A DNA stretch of 45,800 bases from CAIMZW01 sp037142435 (GTDB lineage: Bacteria > Actinomycetota > Actinomycetes > Nanopelagicales > Nanopelagicaceae). The stretch is taken from contig JBAXAO010000007.1 of the NCBI GenBank assembly GCA_037142435.1, positions 1 to 45,800 on the forward strand, in the 5' to 3' direction. The notes under the pieces are model-generated. The model searched no databases. It worked only from the letters and a program-made list of their open reading frames with translations, and had not been told where the DNA came from. Positions 33,857 through 41,923 of the stretch are shown piece after piece; within the stretch, counting starts at the first letter, position 1; each line of letters opens with the position of its first letter. A program made the translations under genes and the position numbers.

Positions 33857-34723
33857 TTATTCTCCAATTTTTTCATCGGTTACAGGTGCGACTACAGCTT
33901 CAACAACTGCATCAACTGCAGGTGCTGCTACTGCATCAACTGCAGGTGCGCCAAGCAAATCTTTTTCCCAGTCAGCCAAAGGCTCTTCAGCGACTGCAAC
34001 CTTGGCAGCGCCTTGATCGGCAGCAGCGGCAGCGTTAGCTGAACGTGCTTGCAGACCAGCAGCAGCTGCATCGGCGATAACGCGGGTCAACAATCCGATG
34101 GAACGGATGGCATCATCGTTACCTGGAATCTTGTAATCAACTTCATCTGGATCGCAGTTGGTATCCAAGATGGCAACTACTGGAATACCGAGCTTGTGTG
34201 CTTCGGCAACAGCGAGGTGCTCTTTCTTGGTGTCAACAACCCAAATTGCTGAAGGCAACTTGGTCATGTTGCGAATACCTTCGAGGTTCTTGGTGAGCTT
34301 CTCGCGCTCGCGACGGAGAACAAGAAGTTCCTTCTTGGTCAAAACCTGGTCATTGGAATTCTCGAGTGCTTCCAATTCCTTCAAGCGCTGAATTCGCTTG
34401 TAAACGGTTGGGAAGTTGGTCAACATTCCACCCAACCAACGCTCGGTTACGTAAGGCATTCCAACGCGAGCTGATTGTTGCTTGATTGGCTCGTGGGCTT
34501 GCTTCTTGGTACCGACGAACAAGATGTGGCCGCCCTTGGCGACTGTGTCTTGAATAAAGTTATAGGCGCTATCGATCAAAGCAAGTGATTGCTGAATATC
34601 GATGATGTAGATGCCATTGCGCTCGGCAAAAATAAAGCGCTTCATCTTTGGATTCCATCGACGAGTCTGGTGTCCGAAGTGGACTCCGCTGTCGAGAAGT
34701 TCTCGCATTGTTACAACCGCCAT
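33857..34723 (-). CDS. rpsB: 30S ribosomal protein S2
   Basis: S2, 288 aa from the ATG at 34723, which has a strong AAAGGAG Shine-Dalgarno sequence and begins AVVTMRELLDSGVHFGHQ, the family N-terminus. The 22 extra in-frame codons upstream are not conserved and I reject them. The core ends near residue 235. The C-terminal 55 residues are an Ala/Val/Pro/Glu-rich tail with two APAVDAV repeats, encoded by a 20-bp direct repeat (33906-33925 and 33930-33949, period 24). Such tails are common in actinobacterial S2. It is co-transcribed with tsf. Confidence 0.96.
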   Translation of the reverse strand: MAVVTMRELLDSGVHFGHQTRRWNPKMKRFIFAERNGIYIIDIQQSLALIDSAYNFIQDTVAKGGHILFVGTKKQAHEPIKQQSARVGMPYVTERWLGGMLTNFPTVYKRIQRLKELEALENSNDQVLTKKELLVLRREREKLTKNLEGIRNMTKLPSAIWVVDTKKEHLAVAEAHKLGIPVVAILDTNCDPDEVDYKIPGNDDAIRSIGLLTRVIADAAAAGLQARSANAAAAADQGAAKVAVAEEPLADWEKDLLGAPAVDAVAAPAVDAVVEAVVAPVTDEKIGE

Positions 34724-34987
34724 GGCGGCACACTCCTTTATTGCACGCACGCGGTTAGCGAGCGCACACTCGGTTGATGACCGGAACAATTTGTTCTGAT
34801 CCCTGGCGCCCCGTCACCGACCAGCCTGGGCTGGACCGAAATGGTTCCCGATAGAAAATCGTCGGGTAGGACGCGCGAAGTCACCTGCCCCCTTGGTGAT
34901 CACAACTCGTGTGCTTACTTCCAGGGCTGATGCTGGGGATAAGTCTAACTGATGGTCCGGCCGCGCTTTACCCGAGAAGTGAGGCCG
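34724..34987 (-). promoter_or_regulatory. rpsB upstream region: candidate promoter and structured leader
   Basis: A 264-nt gap separates vapC from rpsB, the largest gap in the window. A TAGACT -10 candidate (34942-34947, minus strand) would start a leader of about 210 nt; the -35 is poor. The leader contains several small inverted repeats: CCCGA/TCGGG (34847-34851 and 34862-34866), CCAGCC/GGCTGG (34821-34834) and GAACAA/TTGTTC (34784-34796). In other bacteria the rpsB-tsf leader is where S2 represses its own translation; a similar role here is inferred. Confidence 0.4.
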
Positions 34988-35371
34988 CTAGAGGGTTCGG
35001 ACATCGGTCTGGGCAAAATCTGCCCCTTTGAAGAGCAGGGGCGCCTTAAGAGCGATGGCTAATGCATAGGAGAAGGTGTCGCCAAAGTTGAGTTTGGCCT
35101 TACTACCGCTGGATCGGCCATACTCACGATTGGCCTGGCGAGCGATTTTGGCTTGAACTAAATCAAAATCCAAGATGGAAATGAGACCATCGGCAAGAAA
35201 GCGATCCAAGAGAGCCGAGCCACCCCGTGGATCTAGAACTGACGACATTTCAACATAAGTCGCCGCAGATATCACCGGCTCATGATCGTGGATGGCTTCT
35301 AAAAAAAGGCTAGCCTCGGGCTCATCGAAAATGATGGCGAGCAGCGCCGACGAATCCACCACTAGCTTCAA
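34988..35371 (-). CDS. vapC: VapC-type PIN-domain ribonuclease toxin
   Basis: PIN-domain toxin, 127 aa. The acidic metal-binding tetrad is complete: Asp6 (VVDSSALLA), Glu41 (YVEMSSV), Asp98 (FGDTFSYALA) and Asp118 (GADF). VapC toxins are Mg-dependent endoribonucleases that cut tRNA or rRNA sites and are neutralised by VapB; the target here is unknown. The ATG overlaps the vapB stop by 4 nt, the usual antitoxin-first arrangement. The pair sits between xerC and rpsB. Confidence 0.92.
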   Translation of the reverse strand: MKLVVDSSALLAIIFDEPEASLFLEAIHDHEPVISAATYVEMSSVLDPRGGSALLDRFLADGLISILDFDLVQAKIARQANREYGRSSGSKAKLNFGDTFSYALAIALKAPLLFKGADFAQTDVRTL

Positions 35372-35613
35372 ACGGGTAAACCTTGTTCGTCATAAAGAAA
35401 ATCAGTCGCGTTTTCACTGGTCATGCCTTTGGGCATCAGTTTGTGCATCTCTTCGGCTATAGCCTTCAGGCGATCCAGCCGCTCTTCGCGAGTCGCTCGA
35501 GCAAGCCGCTCTCGAAGTGCCACCGTGACCGCCTCGGTCAATGTCTCGTCGTAAAGGGAAGCCAACTTGGCAGCAAGTTCGTGTGCCTCGGGATTCTTTA
35601 TATTCATTCCCAT
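35368..35613 (-). CDS. vapB: VapB-type antitoxin (Rv0623/PSK-transcription-factor-like family)
   Basis: Antitoxin, 81 aa. The family pattern MNIKNPEAHELAAKLA, then DETLTEAVTVALRERLARA, and the C-terminal toxin-binding tail LYDEQGLPV are clear. The N-terminal part should bind DNA as a dimer and repress the operon; the tail should wrap around VapC. ATG starts at 35613 and 35607 are both possible, the second matching the conserved MNIKN. The gene is preceded by an inverted repeat over its likely -10 box. Confidence 0.9.
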   Translation of the reverse strand: MGMNIKNPEAHELAAKLASLYDETLTEAVTVALRERLARATREERLDRLKAIAEEMHKLMPKGMTSENATDFLYDEQGLPV

Positions 35614-35622
35614 AGCCCCATG

Positions 35623-35638
35623 TTATACCTTTTGGTAT
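35623..35638 (-). promoter_or_regulatory. Candidate vapBC operator and -10 element
   Basis: The perfect inverted repeat ATACC-TTTT-GGTAT (35625-35638) lies 12 bases upstream of the first vapB ATG. On the minus strand its inner edge forms TATAAC (35623-35628), a good -10 candidate, which would place the transcription start within a few bases of the ATG. An operator overlapping the -10 fits the autorepression known for VapBC operons. No strong -35 is seen. Confidence 0.5.
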
Positions 35639-35709
35639 GTCCGTTTCTACCTTCTATTGAGAAAGCATTGCACCGGGACAAGGCTCCGCTGAAATTGTGT
35701 TGAAACCCC

Positions 35710-36609
35710 TCACGCCCGCGGGTGAGCTTGTTGGTAGGCCGATTGCAAACGCTCGGCAGAGACGTGGGTATAGATCTGGGTAGTTGCCAATGAGGAGTGA
35801 CCTAATATTTCTTGCACCGTACGAAGATCTGCCCCACCTTCAAGCAAATGAGTAGCAGCGGTATGGCGCAGACCGTGGGGTCCCATCTCCGAGCCCACTG
35901 CCTCCATCGCGACATAGACAACTTCACGGGCAGTTCGTTGATCCATTCTTTTTCCGCGTGAGCCAAGGAAGACGGCAGATTCAGAAGCGCCTTTGAGTAA
36001 TTGCGGACGCGCTCTAGAAAGATATTGATCGAGCGCTCGCTTGGCTGGCAAGCCCAATGGGACTACGCGTTGCTTGTTTCCTTTACCGATAACTTGGAGG
36101 GTGTTGCGATCGGAGTCAATATCCAAAAGGTTAAGTCCGCAAAGCTCAGATACTCGAATTCCAGCGGCATAGAGAATTTCAACGATCGCCAGGTCGCGCA
36201 AAGACAGCGGATTCGGATCTTCCTGCGCTCGAACCTCAAGTGATTTCAAAACGGTGTTGGCATCGTTCTTTGAAAGCACTTCCGGCAATGTTTTAAGTGG
36301 CTTGGGGATGGCAAGTGCCGAACCGTAATCACTGTCGATCCAGCCTTGGCTAGCGGCCCAATAAGTAAAAGCACGGAGGGAGACAATGCGTCGGGCGAGC
36401 GTGGCGCGAGATGCTCCGGTGGATTGCAGGTTGGCAAGCCAAGAGCGGATATGGCTCAATTTGAGGTCGGAAAATTCGACGATTCCCATTTTCTCTAAAT
36501 GTTTGAGAAAAGATTCAAGATCGGAGACATAACCGCGAACAGAATTGTCGGCGAGGTTACGAACGAGAACCAAGTGCTCTTCGTATTGTTCGATCAAACC
36601 TGCGCTCAT
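35710..36609 (-). CDS. xerC: Tyrosine recombinase XerC/XerD-like
   Basis: Site-specific tyrosine recombinase, 299 aa, of the type that resolves chromosome dimers at dif. An N-terminal SAM-like core-binding domain (1-90) precedes the catalytic domain. The catalytic set is complete: Arg152 (AAGIRVSEL), Lys176 (GKGNKQ), His245 and Arg248 (HGLRH), His271 (LGHSS) and Tyr280 (TQIYTH). Its position upstream of rpsB is typical for actinobacterial xerC. It begins only 9 nt after cimA, so it is probably the last gene of the branched-chain amino acid operon. XerC versus XerD cannot be decided by eye. Confidence 0.93.
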   Translation of the reverse strand: MSAGLIEQYEEHLVLVRNLADNSVRGYVSDLESFLKHLEKMGIVEFSDLKLSHIRSWLANLQSTGASRATLARRIVSLRAFTYWAASQGWIDSDYGSALAIPKPLKTLPEVLSKNDANTVLKSLEVRAQEDPNPLSLRDLAIVEILYAAGIRVSELCGLNLLDIDSDRNTLQVIGKGNKQRVVPLGLPAKRALDQYLSRARPQLLKGASESAVFLGSRGKRMDQRTAREVVYVAMEAVGSEMGPHGLRHTAATHLLEGGADLRTVQEILGHSSLATTQIYTHVSAERLQSAYQQAHPRA

Positions 36610-36618
36610 GCCTGCAGG

Positions 36619-38208
36619 TTACTCGGGTTTACGCCCTTGTCGCAGTAAACCGAAGGTGACGGCATCTTCTAAGGCCATGGCAGATGCGGCAATAACGTTT
36701 TCATGAACACCGATCGTGCTCCATTCGCCTTCGCCATCGCTGGTCTCCACGAGTACGCGAGTAACCGCGCCAGTTCCAAGACGACCTTCGAGAATTCGAA
36801 CTTTGTAATCAGTGAGTTCAAGCTTAGAAAGTTCAGGGTAGATCTTCTTCAAGCCGGAACGAAGTGCGGTATCGATAGCATTTACTGGACCGTTTCCGAC
36901 GCCTTCTGAAACGATTACTTCATTGCTAGCGGTAATGGTCACCTTTGCTTTGGAAGAGACAGCGCCATCTTCATTGCGAATGACAGTGGTCTCCCAGTTA
37001 TCCACGGTGAAGAAGTGGGCGCGTTTGCCATCGATCTCTTCACGCAACAACAATTCAAAGGAAGCATCAGCCGCTTCAAAGGTATAACCGTTGGATTCCA
37101 TCTCTTTGACACGTTCGACGACGCGAGAGACGACACTCTTGTCATCGCCGATCTCAATTCCCAATTCTACGGACTTCAATTCAATAGAGGCACGGCCTGC
37201 CATTTCCGAAACCAGCATGCGCATATCATTTCCAACAGAGGATGGATCTTCGTGTTGGTACATAGCTGGGTCAACCTTGATGGCGCTGGCATGGAGGCCA
37301 GCTTTATGAGCAAAGGCAGAGACGCCGACATATGGTTGGCGGGCGCTAGGGGCGACGTTGGTGACTTCGGCAACTGCATGAGAAATACGGAAAGCCTCAC
37401 GGAGAGCACCGTCGGGCAGAACTTTCATATCCTTCTTCAATTCTAGGTTGGCAATAATGCTGACGAGATCGGCATTACCGGTGCGTTCGCCATACCCATT
37501 CAAGGTTCCTTGAACATGAGTCGCACCTGCGGCGACTGCAGCTAATGAGTTGGCGATGGCACAGCCAGTGTCGTTGTGGCAGTGAATCCCCAAACGTGCA
37601 TGCGATGCGCCAAGTACGTCGTGAACTACCTGCGAAAGTTCGTCCGGCAACATTCCGCCGTTGGTATCGCACAGGGCAATGACATCAGCCCCGGCCTCTG
37701 CGGCCGTGCGCACAACTTCTAATGCATAAGCGCGATTAGAAAGATAGCCATCAAAGAAGTGCTCAGCGTCGAGAAAAACTCGCTGTCCACCTGCGCGCAA
37801 AAATTCAATGGATTCACGGATCATTGCAAGATTTTCATCCAGGTTGGTCTTCAAGGCTAAATCAACGTGGCGATCATGGCTCTTTGCCACCAAGGTGACC
37901 ACAGGTGCTTGCGAATCTTGGAGCGCGCGGAGCAGGACATCATCGGCCGCTTTTACACCTGGGCGACGAGTAGCGCCAAAGGCGACGAACTTGGCATTCT
38001 TGAATTGCAATTCAGTTTGGGCACGCTTAAAGAATTCAGTGTCCTTGGGATTGGCTCCGGGCCAGCCTCCTTCGATAAATCCAACGCCCAAGTCATCTAG
38101 GTGACGCGCGATAGCAAGTTTGTCGTGAACTGAAAGGTTCAGGCCTTCTTGCTGCGCGCCATCACGAAGTGTGGTGTCGTAGATATGAAAGGAGTCGTTG
38201 ATGCTCAT
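36619..38208 (-). CDS. cimA: (R)-citramalate synthase
   Basis: Enzyme of the isopropylmalate/citramalate synthase family, 529 aa from the ATG at 38208. CimA condenses pyruvate with acetyl-CoA to citramalate, the first step of a threonine-independent isoleucine route. The HMGL-like barrel begins IYDTTLRDGAQQEGLNLSV, with the metal ligands in GIHCHNDTGCAIANS and the NGYGERTGNADL block. The C-terminal regulatory domain (about 400-529) would be the isoleucine feedback site. The ATG overlaps the ilvE stop as TAATG; the longer frame upstream is rejected. LeuA-type 2-isopropylmalate synthase is the alternative, but sequence and context favour CimA. Confidence 0.9.
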   Translation of the reverse strand: MSINDSFHIYDTTLRDGAQQEGLNLSVHDKLAIARHLDDLGVGFIEGGWPGANPKDTEFFKRAQTELQFKNAKFVAFGATRRPGVKAADDVLLRALQDSQAPVVTLVAKSHDRHVDLALKTNLDENLAMIRESIEFLRAGGQRVFLDAEHFFDGYLSNRAYALEVVRTAAEAGADVIALCDTNGGMLPDELSQVVHDVLGASHARLGIHCHNDTGCAIANSLAAVAAGATHVQGTLNGYGERTGNADLVSIIANLELKKDMKVLPDGALREAFRISHAVAEVTNVAPSARQPYVGVSAFAHKAGLHASAIKVDPAMYQHEDPSSVGNDMRMLVSEMAGRASIELKSVELGIEIGDDKSVVSRVVERVKEMESNGYTFEAADASFELLLREEIDGKRAHFFTVDNWETTVIRNEDGAVSSKAKVTITASNEVIVSEGVGNGPVNAIDTALRSGLKKIYPELSKLELTDYKVRILEGRLGTGAVTRVLVETSDGEGEWSTIGVHENVIAASAMALEDAVTFGLLRQGRKPE

Positions 38209-39293
38209 TAGAGAACCTTGTGATTCCAACCGTGAGTATCTGCGATGGTGCCGTGTTGGATTCCCAATAGAGTCTCGCGAATCTGCATGGTTATTGGGCC
38301 AGGGTTTCCATCGCCAGTCTTCCATTCACCGTGCGCGCTTTTGGCAGAACCAACCGCAGAAACAACTGCAGCTGTACCGCAAGCAAAAATTTCAGTGATT
38401 TCGCCAGAAAGAACGCCATCGCGCCAATCATCAACTGAAATCATCTCTTCGGAGACTGCATAACCTAAATCTGCCGCAACGGTAAGAATGGAGTCACGGG
38501 TGATTCCTGGAAGCAAAGTGCCAGTCAACTTTGGCGTAACGACGCGAGCATTAGCACCGCTTCCCTTAACGAAGTAGAGGTTCATGCCTCCCATCTCTTC
38601 CACCCATTTGCGTTCAATGGCATCGATCCAGACGACTTGATCGCAACCTTGAGTCGCGGCTTGCTTCTGAGCAACAAGTGATGCTGCGTAATTGCCGCCA
38701 CATTTTGCCTCGCCAGTACCGCCAGGTGCAGCACGAACATATTCCGTCGAAATCCAGACGGTGACCGCAACGGCGGCATTGAAGTACGCGCCAGCAGGGG
38801 TGGCAATTAAAAGGTAGGTGGCTTTATTGGAAGGGCGTACGCCTAATCCAACTTCAGTGGCAATCATGAAAGGACGAATATAAAGCGACTCCCCTAGCTT
38901 GGAAGGCACCCAGTTGTGATCTTGCTTGACGAGTTCTTCAATGGTTTCGACAAAGAAATCGACGGGCATTTCCGGCAGAGCTAAACGTGCAGCACTTCGT
39001 GCAAAGCGAGCCGCGTTGGCTTCTGGGCGGAACAATGTGATGGAGCCATCTGGATGGCGGTAGGCCTTTAAGCCTTCGAAGATTTCTTGTCCGTAGTGAA
39101 ATACCGCGGTCGCTGGATCTAATGAAATTGGTCCATAGGGAATTAATTCGGCATCTTGCCAACCCTGCGCCTCAGACCATTGCGCTACCACCATGTTGTC
39201 GGTGTAGTACTTACCGAAGCCTGGGGCAGCTACGAGGGCCGCCCGTTCGGCATCAGGGACTGGGGATTGATTGGGTTTAAGTTGGACTTTCAT
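38208..39293 (-). CDS. ilvE: Branched-chain amino acid aminotransferase
   Basis: Class IV PLP aminotransferase, 361 aa, makes the final step to leucine, isoleucine and valine with glutamate as donor. The size and the block GGTGEAKCGGNYAASL with PLP-binding Lys197 identify the longer actinobacterial/mammalian-type BCAT rather than the 310-aa E. coli type. Other blocks are FHYGQEIFEGLKAYR and YIRPFMIATE. It overlaps leuB by 4 nt and cimA by 1 nt. Confidence 0.95.
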   Translation of the reverse strand: MKVQLKPNQSPVPDAERAALVAAPGFGKYYTDNMVVAQWSEAQGWQDAELIPYGPISLDPATAVFHYGQEIFEGLKAYRHPDGSITLFRPEANAARFARSAARLALPEMPVDFFVETIEELVKQDHNWVPSKLGESLYIRPFMIATEVGLGVRPSNKATYLLIATPAGAYFNAAVAVTVWISTEYVRAAPGGTGEAKCGGNYAASLVAQKQAATQGCDQVVWIDAIERKWVEEMGGMNLYFVKGSGANARVVTPKLTGTLLPGITRDSILTVAADLGYAVSEEMISVDDWRDGVLSGEITEIFACGTAAVVSAVGSAKSAHGEWKTGDGNPGPITMQIRETLLGIQHGTIADTHGWNHKVL

Positions 39294-40330
39294 CGAACTG
39301 CCTCCGCTAGTGCATCTCCAATTTCGACGGTAGAACGTTTTGTGGTTCCACGAGTGAGAAGATCAGCAGCAACTGCGCGCTCAACATCTGCGGCGGCCTC
39401 AGGAAGTCCAAGATGGTTCAACAGCATTGCAACTGACATGACTGTCGCCGTTGGATCTGCCAGAGACTTGCCAGCGATATCGGGGGCAGAACCATGAACA
39501 GGTTCAAACATCGATGGGAATGCGCCGGTGGGATTGATATTTCCGGATGCAGCCAGGCCGATTCCACCACAGATAGCGGCGGCAATATCAGTCAAGATAT
39601 CTCCGAAGAGATTATCGGTGACGACCACATCAAAGCGCTCTGGGTTTGTAACAAAAAACATAGAAGCAGCATCAACATGCAGGTAATCGGTAGTCACATC
39701 TGGAAACTCTTTAGCGATTTCATTAAAAGCACGAGTCCACATTCCACCAGAATGAACCAGCACATTGTTCTTATGAACCAAAGTCAATTTCTTGCGTGGT
39801 CTGGCAGAAGCGCGAACAAAAGCATCACGGATCACGCGATCGGCACCGCGACGAGTATTTAACGATTCTTCGGTAGCAATTTCGTGATCGGTTCCAAAAG
39901 CAAGGTTTCCGCCGGCGCCGGCATAAGGGCCTTCAGTTCCTTCTCGAACGACTACAAAATCGATCGGCTTATCGGTTGCCAGAGGACCAACAACCCCTGG
40001 AAAGAGTTTTGCCGGACGCAAATTAACGTAGTGATCGAAAGCGAATCGAAGTTTGAGCAAGAGGCCGCGCTCTAAAACACCACTGGGCACCGAAGGATCT
40101 CCTACTGCGCCAAGCAGAATGACATCGGCTTTCGCTAAATCAGCCATGGTGCTTTCTGGAAGTACTTCGCCAGTTCGATGCCAGTACTTTGCGCCCAGCT
40201 CGTATTCGGTCTTGGCAAAAGTTACGTCGTACTTAGCAGACACGGCATCTAGAACTTTTAGGCCCTCGGCAACGACCTCGGGCCCAATGCCATCGCCAGC
40301 AATGACTGCCAAGTTAAATGTCTTTCCCAT
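39290..40330 (-). CDS. leuB: 3-isopropylmalate dehydrogenase
   Basis: LeuB, 346 aa, oxidises and decarboxylates 3-isopropylmalate in leucine synthesis with NAD. The N-terminus VIAGDGIGPEVVAEG, the GAVGDPS block, LVHKNNVLVHSGGMW and the C-terminal FEPVHGSAPDIAGKSLADP are all typical. In the CimA route the same enzyme can also act on methylmalate. The start is directly adjacent to the serA stop (TAA-ATG), and the end overlaps ilvE by 4 nt. LeuA, LeuC and LeuD are not encoded in this window. Confidence 0.95.
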   Translation of the reverse strand: MGKTFNLAVIAGDGIGPEVVAEGLKVLDAVSAKYDVTFAKTEYELGAKYWHRTGEVLPESTMADLAKADVILLGAVGDPSVPSGVLERGLLLKLRFAFDHYVNLRPAKLFPGVVGPLATDKPIDFVVVREGTEGPYAGAGGNLAFGTDHEIATEESLNTRRGADRVIRDAFVRASARPRKKLTLVHKNNVLVHSGGMWTRAFNEIAKEFPDVTTDYLHVDAASMFFVTNPERFDVVVTDNLFGDILTDIAAAICGGIGLAASGNINPTGAFPSMFEPVHGSAPDIAGKSLADPTATVMSVAMLLNHLGLPEAAADVERAVAADLLTRGTTKRSTVEIGDALAEAVR

Positions 40331-41923
40331 TTAGTTGGCCAATAAGACAGTTCGGACAGTGTTCGCGCCAGTCTCGGCTTGAACCGCTGCGAGAATTTCT
40401 GCAGGGATGGTGCTGTCAACAGTGATCGCCATAAGGGCCTCGCCACCTTGATGATTACGTCCAACCTGCATCCCGGCGATGTTGATTTGAGCCTTGCCCA
40501 AAGCATTTCCGACGGCGCCAACAATTCCTGGCTTATCTGCGTAACGCAAGAAGAGCAGGTTGTCGCTAAGTAACAAATCAAGATCATGGCTATCGATAGC
40601 AACGATCTTCTGGATCTGACGGATACCCATCAAGGTTCCGCTAACCACGAGTTGCGTGCCATCACTAAACGCTGCACGGACTGAAACCATATTGCGATGA
40701 TCTGGGCTAACTGGATCGGTCATAACGCTGGCGCTCAGTCCGCGTTCAACTGCAAGTGCAGGGGCGTTGACGTAAGTAACATCTTCGGCTCCGCAGCCAA
40801 TGAGCGAACCACGAAGTGCGCTGGTAGCAAGAACCGAACAGTCATATTCAGAAATCTCGCCGCGAACTTCAACGATGATTCCGACTGGGCACTCACCAAC
40901 AAGACCAGTGGCAACTTGTGCCAACTTTTCGACCAATGACAGCGCTGGACGTACATCTTCGTGAATGAGTCCGCCTTTAACGTTAACCGCATCAGGAACA
41001 AGTTCGCCAGCAAGTGCTTTGCGAACAGAAACGGCAACGGCAATTCCGGCACGCTCTTGGGCTTCATCGGTAGATGCTCCCAAGTGCGGAGTTGCAACAA
41101 CATTGTCTAATTGGAATAACGGCGAATCGGTGCATGGCTCGGTGACATAGACGTCAAGTCCTGCTCCCCCAACGCGACCTTCAACGAGTGCGTTATACAG
41201 CGCGGTCTCGTCGAGAACGCCGCCGCGGGCAGCGTTGATGATGCGAACCGTTGGCTTAACTTTCTTCAAAGCCTCTTCGCCAATGAGGTTTGCGGTCTCT
41301 TTGGTCTTAGGCAAGTGAATAGTGATGAAATCGCTGATCTCTAGAAGTTCATCGAGTTCAACCAAGGTGACTCCCAATTGAGCGGCACGTGCTGGTTGTA
41401 GGTATGGGTCGTATGCAACAACATTCATACCGAAGGCCTGCATGCGGGCAGCCACTAATTGACCAATACGTCCAAAGCCGACAATTCCTAGAGTCTTTTC
41501 GAAAAGTTCGGCACCGGTGTATTTGGATCTTGCCCACTTGCCGTTGCGCAGAGCCGCATTGGCTGGGGAAATGAAACGAGCTGATGCCAACAAAAGAGCG
41601 ATTGCGAGTTCGGCGGCGCTGACAATGTTGGAGGTTGGAGCATTGACGACCATGACGCCCGCAGCAGTTGACGCGGGAATATCAACGTTATCAAGGCCAA
41701 CGCCAGCGCGTGCGATCACCTTAAGACCCTTAGCCGCAGCCACTGCCTCGGCATCCATCTTGGTTGCCGAACGAATAAGCACTGCATCGACCCCGGCACC
41801 AAGGGCGGCAAGTAATTCGCCGCGATCGGCACCATTGCAGTGCCGAACTTCAAAGTCTGGACCGAGAGCATCCAAAGTCGCCGGGCTGAGCTCCTCGGCG
41901 ATAAGAACGACAGGTTTAGCCAC
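40331..41923 (-). CDS. serA: D-3-phosphoglycerate dehydrogenase
   Basis: SerA, 530 aa from a GTG at 41921-41923, catalyses the first step of serine synthesis. The N-terminus AKPVVLIAEELSPATLDALG matches actinobacterial SerA. The ATG at 41950 would add nine non-conserved residues and overlap ilvC by 35 nt, so I prefer GTG, which has a GGTG Shine-Dalgarno-like sequence and overlaps ilvC by 8 nt. The NAD site GFGRIGQLVAARM, the catalytic-region RGGVLDE and the HLGAST block are present. The C-terminal 210 residues form the intervening and ACT domains of the long SerA type, usually serine-inhibited. Its place between ilvC and leuB is typical for actinobacteria. Confidence 0.94.
   Translation of the reverse strand: MAKPVVLIAEELSPATLDALGPDFEVRHCNGADRGELLAALGAGVDAVLIRSATKMDAEAVAAAKGLKVIARAGVGLDNVDIPASTAAGVMVVNAPTSNIVSAAELAIALLLASARFISPANAALRNGKWARSKYTGAELFEKTLGIVGFGRIGQLVAARMQAFGMNVVAYDPYLQPARAAQLGVTLVELDELLEISDFITIHLPKTKETANLIGEEALKKVKPTVRIINAARGGVLDETALYNALVEGRVGGAGLDVYVTEPCTDSPLFQLDNVVATPHLGASTDEAQERAGIAVAVSVRKALAGELVPDAVNVKGGLIHEDVRPALSLVEKLAQVATGLVGECPVGIIVEVRGEISEYDCSVLATSALRGSLIGCGAEDVTYVNAPALAVERGLSASVMTDPVSPDHRNMVSVRAAFSDGTQLVVSGTLMGIRQIQKIVAIDSHDLDLLLSDNLLFLRYADKPGIVGAVGNALGKAQINIAGMQVGRNHQGGEALMAITVDSTIPAEILAAVQAETGANTVRTVLLAN

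Noticed and set aside
33906..33949. 20-bp direct repeat as a mobile-element scar
   Set aside because: It is in frame, has an 8-codon period and encodes the repeated APAVDAV tail of S2, so it is a coding repeat.
35710..36609. XerC-like recombinase as an integrase of a mobile element
   Set aside because: Its place upstream of rpsB is the normal actinobacterial xerC locus; no attachment repeats or phage genes are nearby.
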